NCBI RefSeq assembly: GCF_001571045.1 | Contig: NZ_BCSV01000003.1 | Span: 62,001 to 126,000, forward strand | Reading direction: 5' to 3' | Origin: Curtobacterium ammoniigenes NBRC 101786 | Lineage (GTDB): Bacteria; Actinomycetota; Actinomycetes; Actinomycetales; Microbacteriaceae | Length of the DNA stretch: 64,000 nucleotides | Shown: positions 52,739 through 61,736 of the stretch, in pieces | Position numbering within the stretch: position 1 is the stretch's first letter | Layout of the letters: every line of letters starts with the position of its first letter | Made by a program: the position numbers and the translations under genes | Notes under the pieces: generated by a model | What the model was told of the DNA's origin: nothing | What the model saw: the letters and a program-made list of their open reading frames with translations, nothing else | Databases searched by the model: none

Positions 52739-54046
52739 TTACCCGTGTGACGTCGGACGAAGCGAGCCAGCGGCTGCGAACGCGGCGACGAACAGGACGG
52801 CAACGAGCCAGAGAGCCGAGATCGGCCCGATGTGCTGCGCGAGCGTGCCGACAACCGGCGGTCCCGCGAAGTTCGCGAAGTAGCCGATTGACGCCACGAC
52901 GCTCACACGCGCTGCAGGGTTGCTGCCGCTCTGCGCTGCAGCGGACATTCCGAGTGGGAACCCCATCGAGACGCCGACGGCCCACAGCACGATGCCGATG
53001 AGGATGAGCCACCACAACGGAGCGAGGATGAACAGCACCGTTCCGACGATTCCGAGGGCTGCAGTGACTCGAATGGTCGTGACGCGTCCGATCCGATCGA
53101 CGACGGGGCCGGCGAATACGCGCGCCCCTGCCTCCGAGACGGCGAAGGCGGTGAACGCGAGCGCGCCCACGGTCGCGGTGCTGCCGTGGCCGTCGATCGT
53201 TGCGAGCGAGAGCCAGTTGTTGGCCGAGCCTTCGCCGAGTTCGACGCCGAGCATCACGACGCCGATGAGCAGGAGGCGCGCATCAGCCCAGCCCGACGCC
53301 CAGGCTCTGAGACGCTCTCTCACGGAGAGCGAAGCGTCGCGGTTCTCTGCGCGAGTGCCAGGCGGCACTGACCGCATCGCCCAGACGCCGACGATGAGCA
53401 GCAGCGCCGCCTCTCCGAACAGCTGCGTCGCAGGGGTGATCCTCACAGCCGCACATGCGGCCGCGAGTCCCGCGCCGAGTGCGGCCCCACCGGACCAGGC
53501 GGCGTGCATGAGCGGCAGCGTCGTTCGTCCGATGCGCACCTCGATCGCGGTGCCCTCGACGTTTGCCATGACGTCCAGCGAGCCAATTCCGAGCCCCGCC
53601 GCCACAAATCCGACGGTCGCGATCACTGGGGTGTGCATTACGGCAGCCACGCCAATGATTGCGATCGCCGCGGGAATCAGGACGACCGCGCCCGTGAGCG
53701 CCCTGCGGCTGCCGAATCGACGGAGCGCCGGCGCGGCGCCGAGGAGGCCGCCCACCGATCCGATTGTGACGCCGGCGAGCATGAGACCGATATCACCGAG
53801 ACTGACCCCGAAGTCGGCCCGGAGCTCCGCGAGTCGGGGCCCCCAGGCGGCGAGGCTGACGCCGCCGAGAGCAAACGCGATGATGATCGCCGTCCGCCAT
53901 CGGCGGAGTTCGGCGGACCCGATCGGTGTCGCCGGATCGATGCTGCTGTCTACGATGCGACGCCACCGAAGCGTCGGATGAGTTCGGGCAAGTCCGGGGG
54001 CTCGAACGACTCCCCTGACGCCTCGAGCTCTGCCGCGCTGAACCAC
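52739..54046 (-). CDS. MFS transporter
   Basis: A twelve-helix major facilitator protein of about 400 residues, related to YybO/Bcr-type sugar or drug permeases (family call general). It starts with RRWRTAIIIAFALGGVSLAAWGPRL, and LRRFGSRRALTGAV is the loop 2-3 motif. LPLMHAAWSGGAALGAGLAAA is TM5. The second half contains RVFAGPVVDRIGR, again the RxxG motif. No ATG/GTG/TTG lies near the first helix. The nearest in-frame start, GTG at 54046, makes the gene overlap the NUDIX gene by 97 bases; an unusual start near 53953 is the alternative. The product is certain, the 5' end is not. Confidence 0.82.
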   Translation of the reverse strand: MVQRGRARGVRGVVRAPGLARTHPTLRWRRIVDSSIDPATPIGSAELRRWRTAIIIAFALGGVSLAAWGPRLAELRADFGVSLGDIGLMLAGVTIGSVGGLLGAAPALRRFGSRRALTGAVVLIPAAIAIIGVAAVMHTPVIATVGFVAAGLGIGSLDVMANVEGTAIEVRIGRTTLPLMHAAWSGGAALGAGLAAACAAVRITPATQLFGEAALLLIVGVWAMRSVPPGTRAENRDASLSVRERLRAWASGWADARLLLIGVVMLGVELGEGSANNWLSLATIDGHGSTATVGALAFTAFAVSEAGARVFAGPVVDRIGRVTTIRVTAALGIVGTVLFILAPLWWLILIGIVLWAVGVSMGFPLGMSAAAQSGSNPAARVSVVASIGYFANFAGPPVVGTLAQHIGPISALWLVAVLFVAAFAAAGSLRPTSHG

Positions 54047-54411
54047 CGCCAGCCGAGGATGTCCGTCTGCTCCTCGTCGGTCCACCCTGTTGCGGAGAGC
54101 TCGAACCCGTCGGTTCGAACGACGTAGAACTCGGAGTGCCCGGCGTCATGGTCGGCCTGGTCGAATTCGACGGCGAAGTCCCATGACCACACCGACGGGC
54201 CCGGATCGTCGATGACGATTCCTGTCTCTTCGCGGAGTTCGCGAATCGCTGCAGTCCGATGGTCCTCCCCCGGATCGACTCCGCCGCCCGGGGTGATCCA
54301 GCGATGGAAGCCGTCGCTCGACGGCGCCCGCGTGTCCATCAGGAACGCCCGGCCCGCTCGGTCGAAGAGCAGGATGCGGGAGGTGCGCCTCAGTCCGGCA
54401 GCGGCAGTCAC
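53950..54411 (-). CDS. NUDIX hydrolase
   Basis: A 153-residue hydrolase. The Nudix box is GGGVDPGEDHRTAAIRELRE then ETGI, with all catalytic Glu residues present. The fold continues through EFYVVRTDG and LGWRWFSAAELEAS. This subclass has an N-terminal RRTSRILLFDRAG and acts on diverse nucleoside diphosphates or house-cleaning substrates. The GTG start overlaps the SDR stop (GTGA). The MFS gene follows with an overlap, so SDR-NUDIX-MFS is one transcript. Confidence 0.9.
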   Translation of the reverse strand: MTAAAGLRRTSRILLFDRAGRAFLMDTRAPSSDGFHRWITPGGGVDPGEDHRTAAIRELREETGIVIDDPGPSVWSWDFAVEFDQADHDAGHSEFYVVRTDGFELSATGWTDEEQTDILGWRWFSAAELEASGESFEPPDLPELIRRFGGVAS

Positions 54412-55184
54412 GATTCGGAGGTGGTTCCGATGAACTCGGAGACATCCCCCACGAGCCGGGTGTGATCGACCGGGATCGGCTCGACCGCGGCCGCGGCGAC
54501 TTCGGCGGCGAACTCGGAGACGTTGTAGAGCCTCCCGACAGATTCGCGACGGCCCGAGATCGCCCCCGGGTTGATCCGTTCGAGCAGCGTTGCGGTGATC
54601 GTTCCCTCGATCATGTCACCGGAGACCACCACGAACTCGACGCCCGCTGCGGTGAGCTGCGGGAGGAGCGCTCGAAGCGCGAGCTCGCCTGCGCGCTTGC
54701 TCTTCGCGACGGGCAGGTATTCGGGCAGCGTGTCCGCCGTCTCGACGAAGTGCGCCTGATGGCTCGTCACGAAGACGACGCGCGAGCCCGGAGCCATGAG
54801 CGGAAGTGCAGTGCGGAGCACGTCGACCTGCGCGTCACGGTTGAGCCGGAGCGCATAATCATCGCCCATGCCAGCCTCCATGCCGCCCGACGCATTCAAG
54901 ACCAAGAGATCAAGGCCGCCCCACGTGTCGTTGATGGTCGTCACCATGGCGACGACCGAGTCGTGGTCAGTGAGATCGGCTCCCACGGCGATCGCTGCCC
55001 CGCCATTCTCGACGACCTTGGCGACAATCTGCTCGGCACGCCGCGCCTTGTTGCGATAGTTCACCGCGACCTTTGCGCCGGCTGCGGCGAGGTACGAGGC
55101 AGTGTCGGCACCGATCCCCCGGGACGATCCGGTCACGAGTGCTCGAACGCCGTCGAGTGTTCCAGGGGCGATGGGGTCTGCCAC
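54408..55184 (-). CDS. SDR family oxidoreductase with altered active site
   Basis: A 258-residue short-chain dehydrogenase. The cofactor site is intact (ALVTGSSRGIGADTA, and LLVLNASGGM in place of NNAG). The active-site segment reads EYLPVAKSKRAGE: the Tyr that normally stands four residues before the Lys is Val, and the only Tyr is one residue too far. This could be a distinct subfamily or a non-catalytic protein. AAGGAG lies nine bases before the GTG start. It is first in SDR-NUDIX-MFS. Confidence 0.85.
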   Translation of the reverse strand: MADPIAPGTLDGVRALVTGSSRGIGADTASYLAAAGAKVAVNYRNKARRAEQIVAKVVENGGAAIAVGADLTDHDSVVAMVTTINDTWGGLDLLVLNASGGMEAGMGDDYALRLNRDAQVDVLRTALPLMAPGSRVVFVTSHQAHFVETADTLPEYLPVAKSKRAGELALRALLPQLTAAGVEFVVVSGDMIEGTITATLLERINPGAISGRRESVGRLYNVSEFAAEVAAAAVEPIPVDHTRLVGDVSEFIGTTSES

Positions 55185-55352
55185 GGTGTCGGTCTCCTTC
55201 GGATCGTCGCGGCGACGAGCCTATCAATCGACGGTGGTCCGGCTGAGGCGCTGAATCCGCATCGAGGAGACTGAAAACCAACAGGTTGCGAGCTCTTGAG
55301 CGCATACTCAGGCTGCTAGCGTTGTCGCAATCGAGTGGGAGGCGCGGAATCG

Positions 55353-55829
55353 ATGTCTGAGATCGCCCTCGTGTGGACCATCATCTGGATCGTCGTCGGC
55401 CTTGCGCTCGGCGTGATCGAGATCTTCGCGCTCGACTTCATCTTCCTCATGCTCGCGGTCGGCGCGGCCGGCGGGCTCGTGTCGATCCTGCTTGGCCTCC
55501 CCTGGTGGGCATCGGTGATCATTGCGGCTCTGGTCGCGCTCCTGCTGCTCGGCTTGGTCCGACCGCGCATGCTGCGCCTGCTCAGCCGCGGAGCGGACCC
55601 CCGGCCCACTAACGTCTCGGCGCTCATCGGTATGCCGGGCATCGTCGCCGTCGCCTTCACGCCCTACCAGCCGGGCCAAGTGCGGCTCGCCAATGGTGAA
55701 ACGTGGAGCGCCCGGCTGACCGGCGAGCCGGACACAGAGGGCACTCCCCCGCTCGGCACACGTGTGACAGTGGTCGCAATCGAGGGCTCGACGGCCGTCG
55801 TCCGTCCCGCCGAAAGGAACGTCGCATGA
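55353..55829 (+). CDS. NfeD-like membrane protein
   Basis: A 158-residue short NfeD (NfeD1b type). Three membrane helices cover residues 6-75 (IALVWTIIWIVVGLALGVIE, FIFLMLAVGAAGGLVSILLG, WWASVIIAALVALLLLGLVR). A C-terminal OB-fold domain contains GMPGIVAVAFTPYQPGQVRL and TRVTVVAIEGSTAVV. NfeD proteins act with SPFH proteins at membrane microdomains, and the next gene, overlapping by ATGA, encodes one. The ATG at 55353 follows a GGGAGG. Confidence 0.92.
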   Translation: MSEIALVWTIIWIVVGLALGVIEIFALDFIFLMLAVGAAGGLVSILLGLPWWASVIIAALVALLLLGLVRPRMLRLLSRGADPRPTNVSALIGMPGIVAVAFTPYQPGQVRLANGETWSARLTGEPDTEGTPPLGTRVTVVAIEGSTAVVRPAERNVA

Positions 55830-57058
55830 TTTCCGTCGGAACCATCGTGTTGATCGCACTGATCGTTGTGATCGTCATTTTCGTGATCGTGGTGCTCGCT
55901 CGCGCCATCCGGATCGTGCCGCAGGCCACTGCGGGCATCGTGGAGCGGCTCGGGCGCTATCACAAGACCCTCGCGCCGGGGTTGAACATCCTGGTGCCCT
56001 TCATCGACCGGCTCCGGCCACTGATCGATATGCGTGAGCAGGTCGTCTCGTTCCCGCCGCAGCCCGTCATCACCGAGGACAACCTCGTGGTGTCGATCGA
56101 CACGGTCGTGTACTTCCAGGTCACCGACGCTCGCGCTGCGACCTATGAGATCGCGAACTATCTCGGCGCGGTCGAGCAGCTGACCACGACCACGCTCCGC
56201 AACGTCGTCGGCGGGTTGAATCTCGAAGAGGCGCTGACGAGCCGCGACAACATCAACGGGCAGCTCCGGATCGTGCTCGACGAGGCCACGGGTAAATGGG
56301 GAATCCGCGTCGGTCGTGTCGAACTCAAGGCGATCGAGCCACCGACGTCGATCCAAGACGCTATGGAGCAGCAACTCCGTGCGGAGCGTTCGCGGCGCGC
56401 GGCGATTCTGCAAGCCGAGGGAACAAAGCAGTCGCAGATCCTCGAGGCTGAAGGGCAGCGCCAGGCGGCAATTCTCCAAGCAGAAGGTGCAGCGAAAGCG
56501 CAGGTTCTGCGCGCGCAAGGTGAGGCGCAAGCGATTGCAACCGTGTTCGAAGCGATCCACACCGGGGACCCCGACGACAAGCTGCTGTCGTACCAGTACC
56601 TGCAAACACTGCCGAAACTCGCCGAAGGCAGCGCGAACAAGATTTGGATGATCCCGAGCGAGTTCACCGAGGCCCTCAGCGGGATCGCTCGCGGGTTCGT
56701 CGGCGGCGCCGGGCGCGTCTCCACACCGTCAATGCCGGACAGCGACAGCGGCGGGTCTGCCGAACACGCCTCTCGGCCCGTACGCCACTCGGCAGGCTCG
56801 TCGACGTCAGCGCCCGGGGATGACCCGTCCGGCAACCCGCTCGACCTGATCTCGCGCCTCGCAAGCGCGAGCCTCGCAACGGCGCCGAGCGGCGGCATCG
56901 ACACCGATGTGCCGTCCGACGCCAGCCTCGACGAACGACTCGCGGCATCGGACCGGAGTGTCTCCGATCACATCGCTGCGGCGAACCTCGACACCGACGC
57001 GGGCCACGAAAGCACCGGCGATGCCGACGCGTCTGGCGCGCCAGCCACCGACCGCTAG
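55826..57058 (+). CDS. SPFH/stomatin (band 7) family protein
   Basis: A 410-residue paraslipin-like protein. One membrane helix (5-27) is followed by the SPFH domain: QATAGIVERLGRYHKTLAPG, REQVVSFPPQPVITEDN and YEIANYLGAVEQLTTTTLRN. A coiled coil comes next with repeated ILQAEG and ILEAEG units (about 190-235). Residues 300-410 are an acidic Ser/Asp/Ala-rich disordered tail, unusually long for the family. The ATG overlaps nfeD. The pair probably scaffolds membrane microdomains or guards membrane proteases. Confidence 0.92.
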   Translation: MISVGTIVLIALIVVIVIFVIVVLARAIRIVPQATAGIVERLGRYHKTLAPGLNILVPFIDRLRPLIDMREQVVSFPPQPVITEDNLVVSIDTVVYFQVTDARAATYEIANYLGAVEQLTTTTLRNVVGGLNLEEALTSRDNINGQLRIVLDEATGKWGIRVGRVELKAIEPPTSIQDAMEQQLRAERSRRAAILQAEGTKQSQILEAEGQRQAAILQAEGAAKAQVLRAQGEAQAIATVFEAIHTGDPDDKLLSYQYLQTLPKLAEGSANKIWMIPSEFTEALSGIARGFVGGAGRVSTPSMPDSDSGGSAEHASRPVRHSAGSSTSAPGDDPSGNPLDLISRLASASLATAPSGGIDTDVPSDASLDERLAASDRSVSDHIAAANLDTDAGHESTGDADASGAPATDR

Positions 57059-57107
57059 CCGACGAGCGTCAGTCCGGTGACGAGCCGGCGGTCGCGAGAA
57101 CGGAAAA

Positions 57108-57136
57108 GCGGGCGGGGCCTGAACGCCACCGCCCGC
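57108..57136 (-). terminator. Rho-independent terminator of rbpA
   Basis: On the minus strand GCGGGCGG (57136-57129) pairs with CCGCCCGC (57115-57108) and is followed by TTTT, 15 bases past the rbpA stop. It may also end the convergent SPFH transcript. Confidence 0.7.
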
Positions 57137-57150
57137 TCCGTCAGGGTCGT

Positions 57151-57522
57151 TTAGACGCCGATCTTCTCGTCCGACGTTCCACGCCGGGACCGAAGCACTG
57201 CCAGCCGCTCCTGCAGCAACTCCTCGAGTTCTTCGCGAGACCGCCGCTCGAGCAGCATGTCCCAGTGCGTGCGCGGCGCCTTCGCGTCGTCGTCGGCGAT
57301 CGGAACCGGGGATCCGTCGTCGCCGATCAGCCGACCCTCCTGGCCAGAGCGCGGCGACTGCCAGGTCTGCGGGACGTCCGCATCCGCCGCGAAGATCACC
57401 TCAAACGTCGTTCCCTCGTCGGTCCGGTACACGGCACGCTGCCGTTCAGACAGCTCTACGCCGTCCTCGCTCTGGAGGCTCTGGCTCCCAAGCCGCATGC
57501 CACGAAGACTGCGATCCGCCAT
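57151..57522 (-). CDS. rbpA: RNA polymerase-binding protein RbpA
   Basis: A 123-residue actinobacterial transcription factor that binds the primary sigma factor and stabilises open complexes. The N-terminal MADRSLRGMRLGSQSLQSED, the central RbpA core domain (YRTDEGTTFEVIFAADADVP, with Cys-ligand positions replaced, so zinc-free), and the sigma-interaction helix THWDMLLERRSREELEELL are all present. The ATG at 57522 has AAGGAG seven bases upstream. In Streptomyces coelicolor rbpA is transcribed by sigma-R, and a matching promoter lies upstream here. Confidence 0.95.
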   Translation of the reverse strand: MADRSLRGMRLGSQSLQSEDGVELSERQRAVYRTDEGTTFEVIFAADADVPQTWQSPRSGQEGRLIGDDGSPVPIADDDAKAPRTHWDMLLERRSREELEELLQERLAVLRSRRGTSDEKIGV

Positions 57523-57553
57523 GTCCCACTCCTTCCGCTTGCTTGCCCGGTGA

Positions 57554-57580
57554 AACCACACGGTGCTCGGCTTCGTTCCC
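57554..57580 (-). promoter_or_regulatory. Sigma-R/sigma-H-like promoter of rbpA
   Basis: On the minus strand GGGAAC (57580-57575) is followed after exactly 18 bases by GTT (57556-57554), matching GGGAAT-N18-GTT but for one base. It lies 32 bases before the ATG. Confidence 0.6.
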
Positions 57581-57636
57581 GATCGCACCATTTCACAGAG
57601 CACTCTCAGAGGATCAGGCGGGGAGTGTCCCGGCCA

Positions 57637-59289
57637 TCATCGGACGTCGCGCCCTCGGTTCCTCCACCAGGCTCGTTGGCGACGATCGTCGCTCCCCCAT
57701 GGGGCAACCGCGACCAGCGTCAGCACTCCCCCGAGCGCGAGCACGAGGGTCATCAGCGGAGCGAGAACGACATCCGGCGGCGTCGAGGTGCCGAGCGGGA
57801 CGTCTGCGATCATCGACGTCGCGGTGTACGGGGGCACCGACGCAAGGGTGCGGCCATCCGGGCCAATGACTTGCGACGCGCCCACGGTCGAGATGTTGAC
57901 GAGCGATCGCCCGAGCTCGACGGCGCGCATCCGTGCGATCTGGAGCTGCTGAAGATTCTCATCCGTGCCGTCGAAATCTGCATTATTCGTCTGCGCAAGG
58001 ATGATCTGCGCGCCGCTGTGCGCCATGTCCTCGGTGAGCGCATCGTCGACGATGTCGAAGCAGATCGCCACGCCGACTCGGAGACCCCCCGCGTGCAGGA
58101 CGTTCGGCTTGGTCCCCGGCAGATAGTCGCGCTGCAGCAGCCCGATCAACGACGGAGCGATCTTGGAATAGAACCACCGGTCCGGGACGTATTCGCCGAA
58201 CGGGACCGGCCGCTTCTTGTCATAGGACCCCGCCCATCCGCTCTTCGTCCACACGAAGGACGTATTGTGCAGCGCGCCAGCCGGGGTCTCCGTGATCGCG
58301 CCGGCGACCAGCGGCGCATGTGTTCCCGCCACGACGGCGTTCAACTCGGCGGCAACCTGCGGGTACCGTCGTGGGTCGAACTCCGCGGACGCTTCCGGCC
58401 AGACCACGAGCCCGACGCCGGGTACGCCGGTGCGTGTCGCCTGCATCTGTGACTGCAGCACCTGACCCGGCTGGGCGTTGGAGAAATATCCTGCGGGCCC
58501 ATCGCCCTGCACCGCCTCGACGCGCACCGTTCCCGACGTCGTGGCGTCCCACGCAGGAACCGCCAGCACAGCGGACACCAGCACTCCCGCAACGCCGACG
58601 CGAATCGTGCGCGCCCAGCCGTGCTCGAGCATCAGTGCGACGACGACAGCCACCAGGTACACGACGACGAACGAGAGCCCCAGCACGCCGACGTAGGCGA
58701 CCAGGTGCAGAAACGGTCCGGTCGTCTGCGAGAGCCCCACGCGGCCCCACGCGAACCCGCCGTACGGCCAACTGCCGCTCCACCACTCCCGCCCGGTCCA
58801 CAGCGCCGCAACGATCAACGGCGTGAACCAGACGCGACCCGCTCGGGTCGGGACCGCCCGCGGCACCCACCGATATGCGAGCGCGATCGCAACGAGCCCG
58901 ACCGCGACGAACGCTGCTTCGACGAGCGCCAGCGCGAGCCACGGCACCGGTCCGAGGTATCTGCCGGCCCATGACACCGCCGGAATGAAAAACGCTGCTC
59001 CAGCGACATACCCGAGCCATGACGCTCGTCGCCACGGCTGCCCCATGACCGCGAGCAGCATGCACGCCACCGCGGGATAGACCGCCCACCACCACCCGGG
59101 CGACGGGAATGAGAGCGCGAAGAGCCCGCCACCGATCACGGCGAGCGGAACGGCGACGCCGACCCGGAATGGCGGTACGGCTCGCGCTTGGATGGTCGGC
59201 GTTCCCACGGCATCGGGCGACCAAGGGGCAAACGGGGTCGAGGCGTCCGGCACCGGTACGTCCAATGGCGTCATGGCCCGAGGCTTCAT
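57637..59289 (-). CDS. lnt: Apolipoprotein N-acyltransferase
   Basis: A 550-residue membrane enzyme adding the third acyl chain to lipoproteins. About seven helices (60-235) precede a nitrilase domain with the catalytic triad Glu (VVWPEASAEF), Lys (SYDKKRPVPFGEYVP) and Cys (VGVAICFDIVDD). SLVNISTVGASQVIGPDG follows, and a last helix is near the C-terminus. The first 45 residues are a Pro-rich extension. The ATG at 59289 overlaps the helicase stop (ATGA); an ATG five codons later is possible. Lnt occurs in high-GC Gram-positives with triacylated lipoproteins. Confidence 0.93.
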   Translation of the reverse strand: MKPRAMTPLDVPVPDASTPFAPWSPDAVGTPTIQARAVPPFRVGVAVPLAVIGGGLFALSFPSPGWWWAVYPAVACMLLAVMGQPWRRASWLGYVAGAAFFIPAVSWAGRYLGPVPWLALALVEAAFVAVGLVAIALAYRWVPRAVPTRAGRVWFTPLIVAALWTGREWWSGSWPYGGFAWGRVGLSQTTGPFLHLVAYVGVLGLSFVVVYLVAVVVALMLEHGWARTIRVGVAGVLVSAVLAVPAWDATTSGTVRVEAVQGDGPAGYFSNAQPGQVLQSQMQATRTGVPGVGLVVWPEASAEFDPRRYPQVAAELNAVVAGTHAPLVAGAITETPAGALHNTSFVWTKSGWAGSYDKKRPVPFGEYVPDRWFYSKIAPSLIGLLQRDYLPGTKPNVLHAGGLRVGVAICFDIVDDALTEDMAHSGAQIILAQTNNADFDGTDENLQQLQIARMRAVELGRSLVNISTVGASQVIGPDGRTLASVPPYTATSMIADVPLGTSTPPDVVLAPLMTLVLALGGVLTLVAVAPWGSDDRRQRAWWRNRGRDVR

Positions 59290-61736
59290 ACCGTCGCGTA
59301 TGCGACGATCCCCCGCCGCACCGCATCCACCGCACGCACCGCCGTCTGCGCGAGCGGACCGTCCGCAGCGTTCCGGATCTGGTCGAGCAGATCGATGACC
59401 TGCTTCGACCACCGAACGAAGTCCCCCGCAGCGAGGTCGAGCGTCCGCAGAACATCGTCGAGCGCGGAGCCGGACGCCCATCGGAACATGCCGAGCGCCA
59501 TCGCCGGGGTGGGCGGCTGAGAACCGGCGAGTCGTGCCTCCCGTTCGACATCGTCGAGCCGAGCCCAGATCGTCAGCGTCGCATCGAGTGCGGGCCGAAA
59601 GGCTCCGCGCGGAACTGCGTGCTCCGTGCCCGGAGCGTCCTCCCTGCGCGGCTCGTAAACGATCGTCGCAGCCATTGCCGCGAGCTGTGCGGCCGTCAGG
59701 TCCTTCCAGACGCCCGACTCCAGGCACTCCGAGACAAGCAAATCCCGGTCGCCGTAAATGCGTTGGAGGCGCCTCCCGCCCTCCGCGACGAAGACCGCGC
59801 CGTCGGCCCCGTGTCGCAGGTACCCGAGCTGGAGCAACACCTCCGTGACCCGGTCGAAGGTGGTCGCGACCGCACCGGTTCGCGAGCGGATCTGCTGCAC
59901 AAGCTTCTCGTTGGCCCGCTGCAGCTTGTACCAGCGCTCAGCCCAGCGGGCGTGCGCCTCACGGTCGGGGCAGGCATGGCACGGGTGGCGGTGCAGCTGG
60001 CGCCGCACCTCCGCGATCGCGGCCTGCCGCTCCTGCCGCGCCCCGTGTGACGCTTCCTTGCCGCCCGGGACACTTGACCGCTCGAGGTCGGACAGGCGTC
60101 GGCGGAGCGACGCGTACTCCTGGAAATCGCCGAGATGGCAGACCATTCCGCGCTGATACCCGTCGAGCGACTCCTGCTGCGATCGCACCTTGCGGGCCAG
60201 GTCGACCACCGACCGGTCCGCCTGGAACTGCGCGAACGACGTCTCCAAGATCTCGCGCGTGCGTTCCCGTCCGAACTGATCGATGAGGTTGACCGCCATG
60301 TTGTACGTCGGGCGGAACGCCGAGTTGAGCGGATACGTGCGGCGACTGGCGAGCGATGCGACCGCTTGCGGCTCGAGACCGTCCACCCACTGGATGACCG
60401 AGTGCCCCTCGACGTCGATGCCGCGTCGGCCGGCACGCCCGGTCAGCTGCGTGTATTCGCCCGGCGTGATCGGCACACGTGCTTCGCCGTTGAACTTCTC
60501 GAGCTTCTCCAGCACCACGGTCCGTGCGGGCATGTTCACGCCGAGTGCGAGTGTCTCGGTCGCGAACACCACCTTCAGGAGCTTGCGCTGGAAGAGGTCC
60601 TCCACGACCTCCTTGAACGCCGGCAGCATTCCCGCGTGGTGCGCGGCAACGCCGCGCTCGAGTCCTTCGAGCCACTCCCAGTAGCCGAGGACGGCGAGGT
60701 CCTCGTCGAGGAGCGTGCGGCAGTGGAACTCCGCGGTCTCGCGGATCTCGCGGCGCTCCTGCGCAGTGGTGAGCGAGACGCCCGACCGCAGAACGTGTCG
60801 GACGCCTTGATCGCAGCCGTTCCGACTGAACACGAAGAAGATCGCCGGGAGCAGCATCCGCTCGTCCAGCATGCGGACAATGCCTTCGCGGTGCATCCGT
60901 TCCTGGCGCGGACCGCGGTGATCCTGCGGAATGCCACGGCGCCCACCGCGACCTCGTGCTGCTCCCCGACCTCCGCCTCCCCCGCGGGACGCCGAGCCCA
61001 CCAGGCGCATGAGTTCCGGATTCACGCGATTCGTCGCCGCTGCGCCGGACGAGTCGAACAGATCGACGAGCTTCGACCCGACCAGAACGTGCTGATCGAG
61101 TGGCACGGGGCGGTCCTCGGACACGATCACGTCGGTGTCGCCGCGCACAGCCTCGAGCCAGTCGCCGAACTCCTCGGCATTTGAAACAGTTGCGGAGAGC
61201 GAGACGAGCCGCACCTCGCTCGGCAGGTGCAGGATCACCTCTTCCCAGACCGGGCCGCGGAACCGGTCGGCGAGGTAGTGCACCTCGTCGAGCACGACGT
61301 ACGCGAGATCCTCGAGGAGGTCGGAGTCGGCGTAGAGCATGTTGCGCAGCACCTCGGTGGTCATGACGACCACACGGGCGCGCGAGTTGAGGTTCGTGTC
61401 GCCCGTGAGCAGTCCGACCTCGGTCTCGCCGTACGCTTCGACGAGCTCGGCGTACTTCTGATTGCTCAGCGCCTTCATCGGCGTCGTGTAGAACACCTTC
61501 GCGGTGGGCTGGCGCATCGCCAGCCACACGGCGAACTCGGCAACGATCGTCTTGCCCGCGCCGGTCGGCGCAGCGACAAGCACGCTTCGCCCCGCGTCGA
61601 TCGCCGCGCAGGCAGACTCTTGGAACGGATCGAGATCGAAGCGGAGGTCCGCGCTGAAGAGCTCGAGGTTGCGGGAGGCGCGTCGGCGTTTCGAAGCGGC
61701 GTAGCGCTCGGCCGGGCTCAGCTCGACTCCGGTCAC
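59286..61736 (-). CDS. helY: DEAD/DEAH-box helicase, HelY/Ski2-like
   Basis: An 816-residue superfamily 2 helicase. Motif I is AAPTGAGKTIVAEF, Ia TTPMKALSNQKY, II VLDEVHYLADRFRG (DEVH), III SATVSNAEEFGDW, and VI QLTGRAGRRGID. A Gly/Arg-rich insert (about 275-310) recalls RNA-binding RGG boxes. C-terminal helical domains contain the conserved HPCHACPDREAHARW Cys/His cluster. The GTG start overlaps tatC (GTGA). HelY in this position is typical of actinobacteria and is thought to act on RNA. Confidence 0.93.
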   Translation of the reverse strand: MTGVELSPAERYAASKRRRASRNLELFSADLRFDLDPFQESACAAIDAGRSVLVAAPTGAGKTIVAEFAVWLAMRQPTAKVFYTTPMKALSNQKYAELVEAYGETEVGLLTGDTNLNSRARVVVMTTEVLRNMLYADSDLLEDLAYVVLDEVHYLADRFRGPVWEEVILHLPSEVRLVSLSATVSNAEEFGDWLEAVRGDTDVIVSEDRPVPLDQHVLVGSKLVDLFDSSGAAATNRVNPELMRLVGSASRGGGGGRGAARGRGGRRGIPQDHRGPRQERMHREGIVRMLDERMLLPAIFFVFSRNGCDQGVRHVLRSGVSLTTAQERREIRETAEFHCRTLLDEDLAVLGYWEWLEGLERGVAAHHAGMLPAFKEVVEDLFQRKLLKVVFATETLALGVNMPARTVVLEKLEKFNGEARVPITPGEYTQLTGRAGRRGIDVEGHSVIQWVDGLEPQAVASLASRRTYPLNSAFRPTYNMAVNLIDQFGRERTREILETSFAQFQADRSVVDLARKVRSQQESLDGYQRGMVCHLGDFQEYASLRRRLSDLERSSVPGGKEASHGARQERQAAIAEVRRQLHRHPCHACPDREAHARWAERWYKLQRANEKLVQQIRSRTGAVATTFDRVTEVLLQLGYLRHGADGAVFVAEGGRRLQRIYGDRDLLVSECLESGVWKDLTAAQLAAMAATIVYEPRREDAPGTEHAVPRGAFRPALDATLTIWARLDDVEREARLAGSQPPTPAMALGMFRWASGSALDDVLRTLDLAAGDFVRWSKQVIDLLDQIRNAADGPLAQTAVRAVDAVRRGIVAYATV

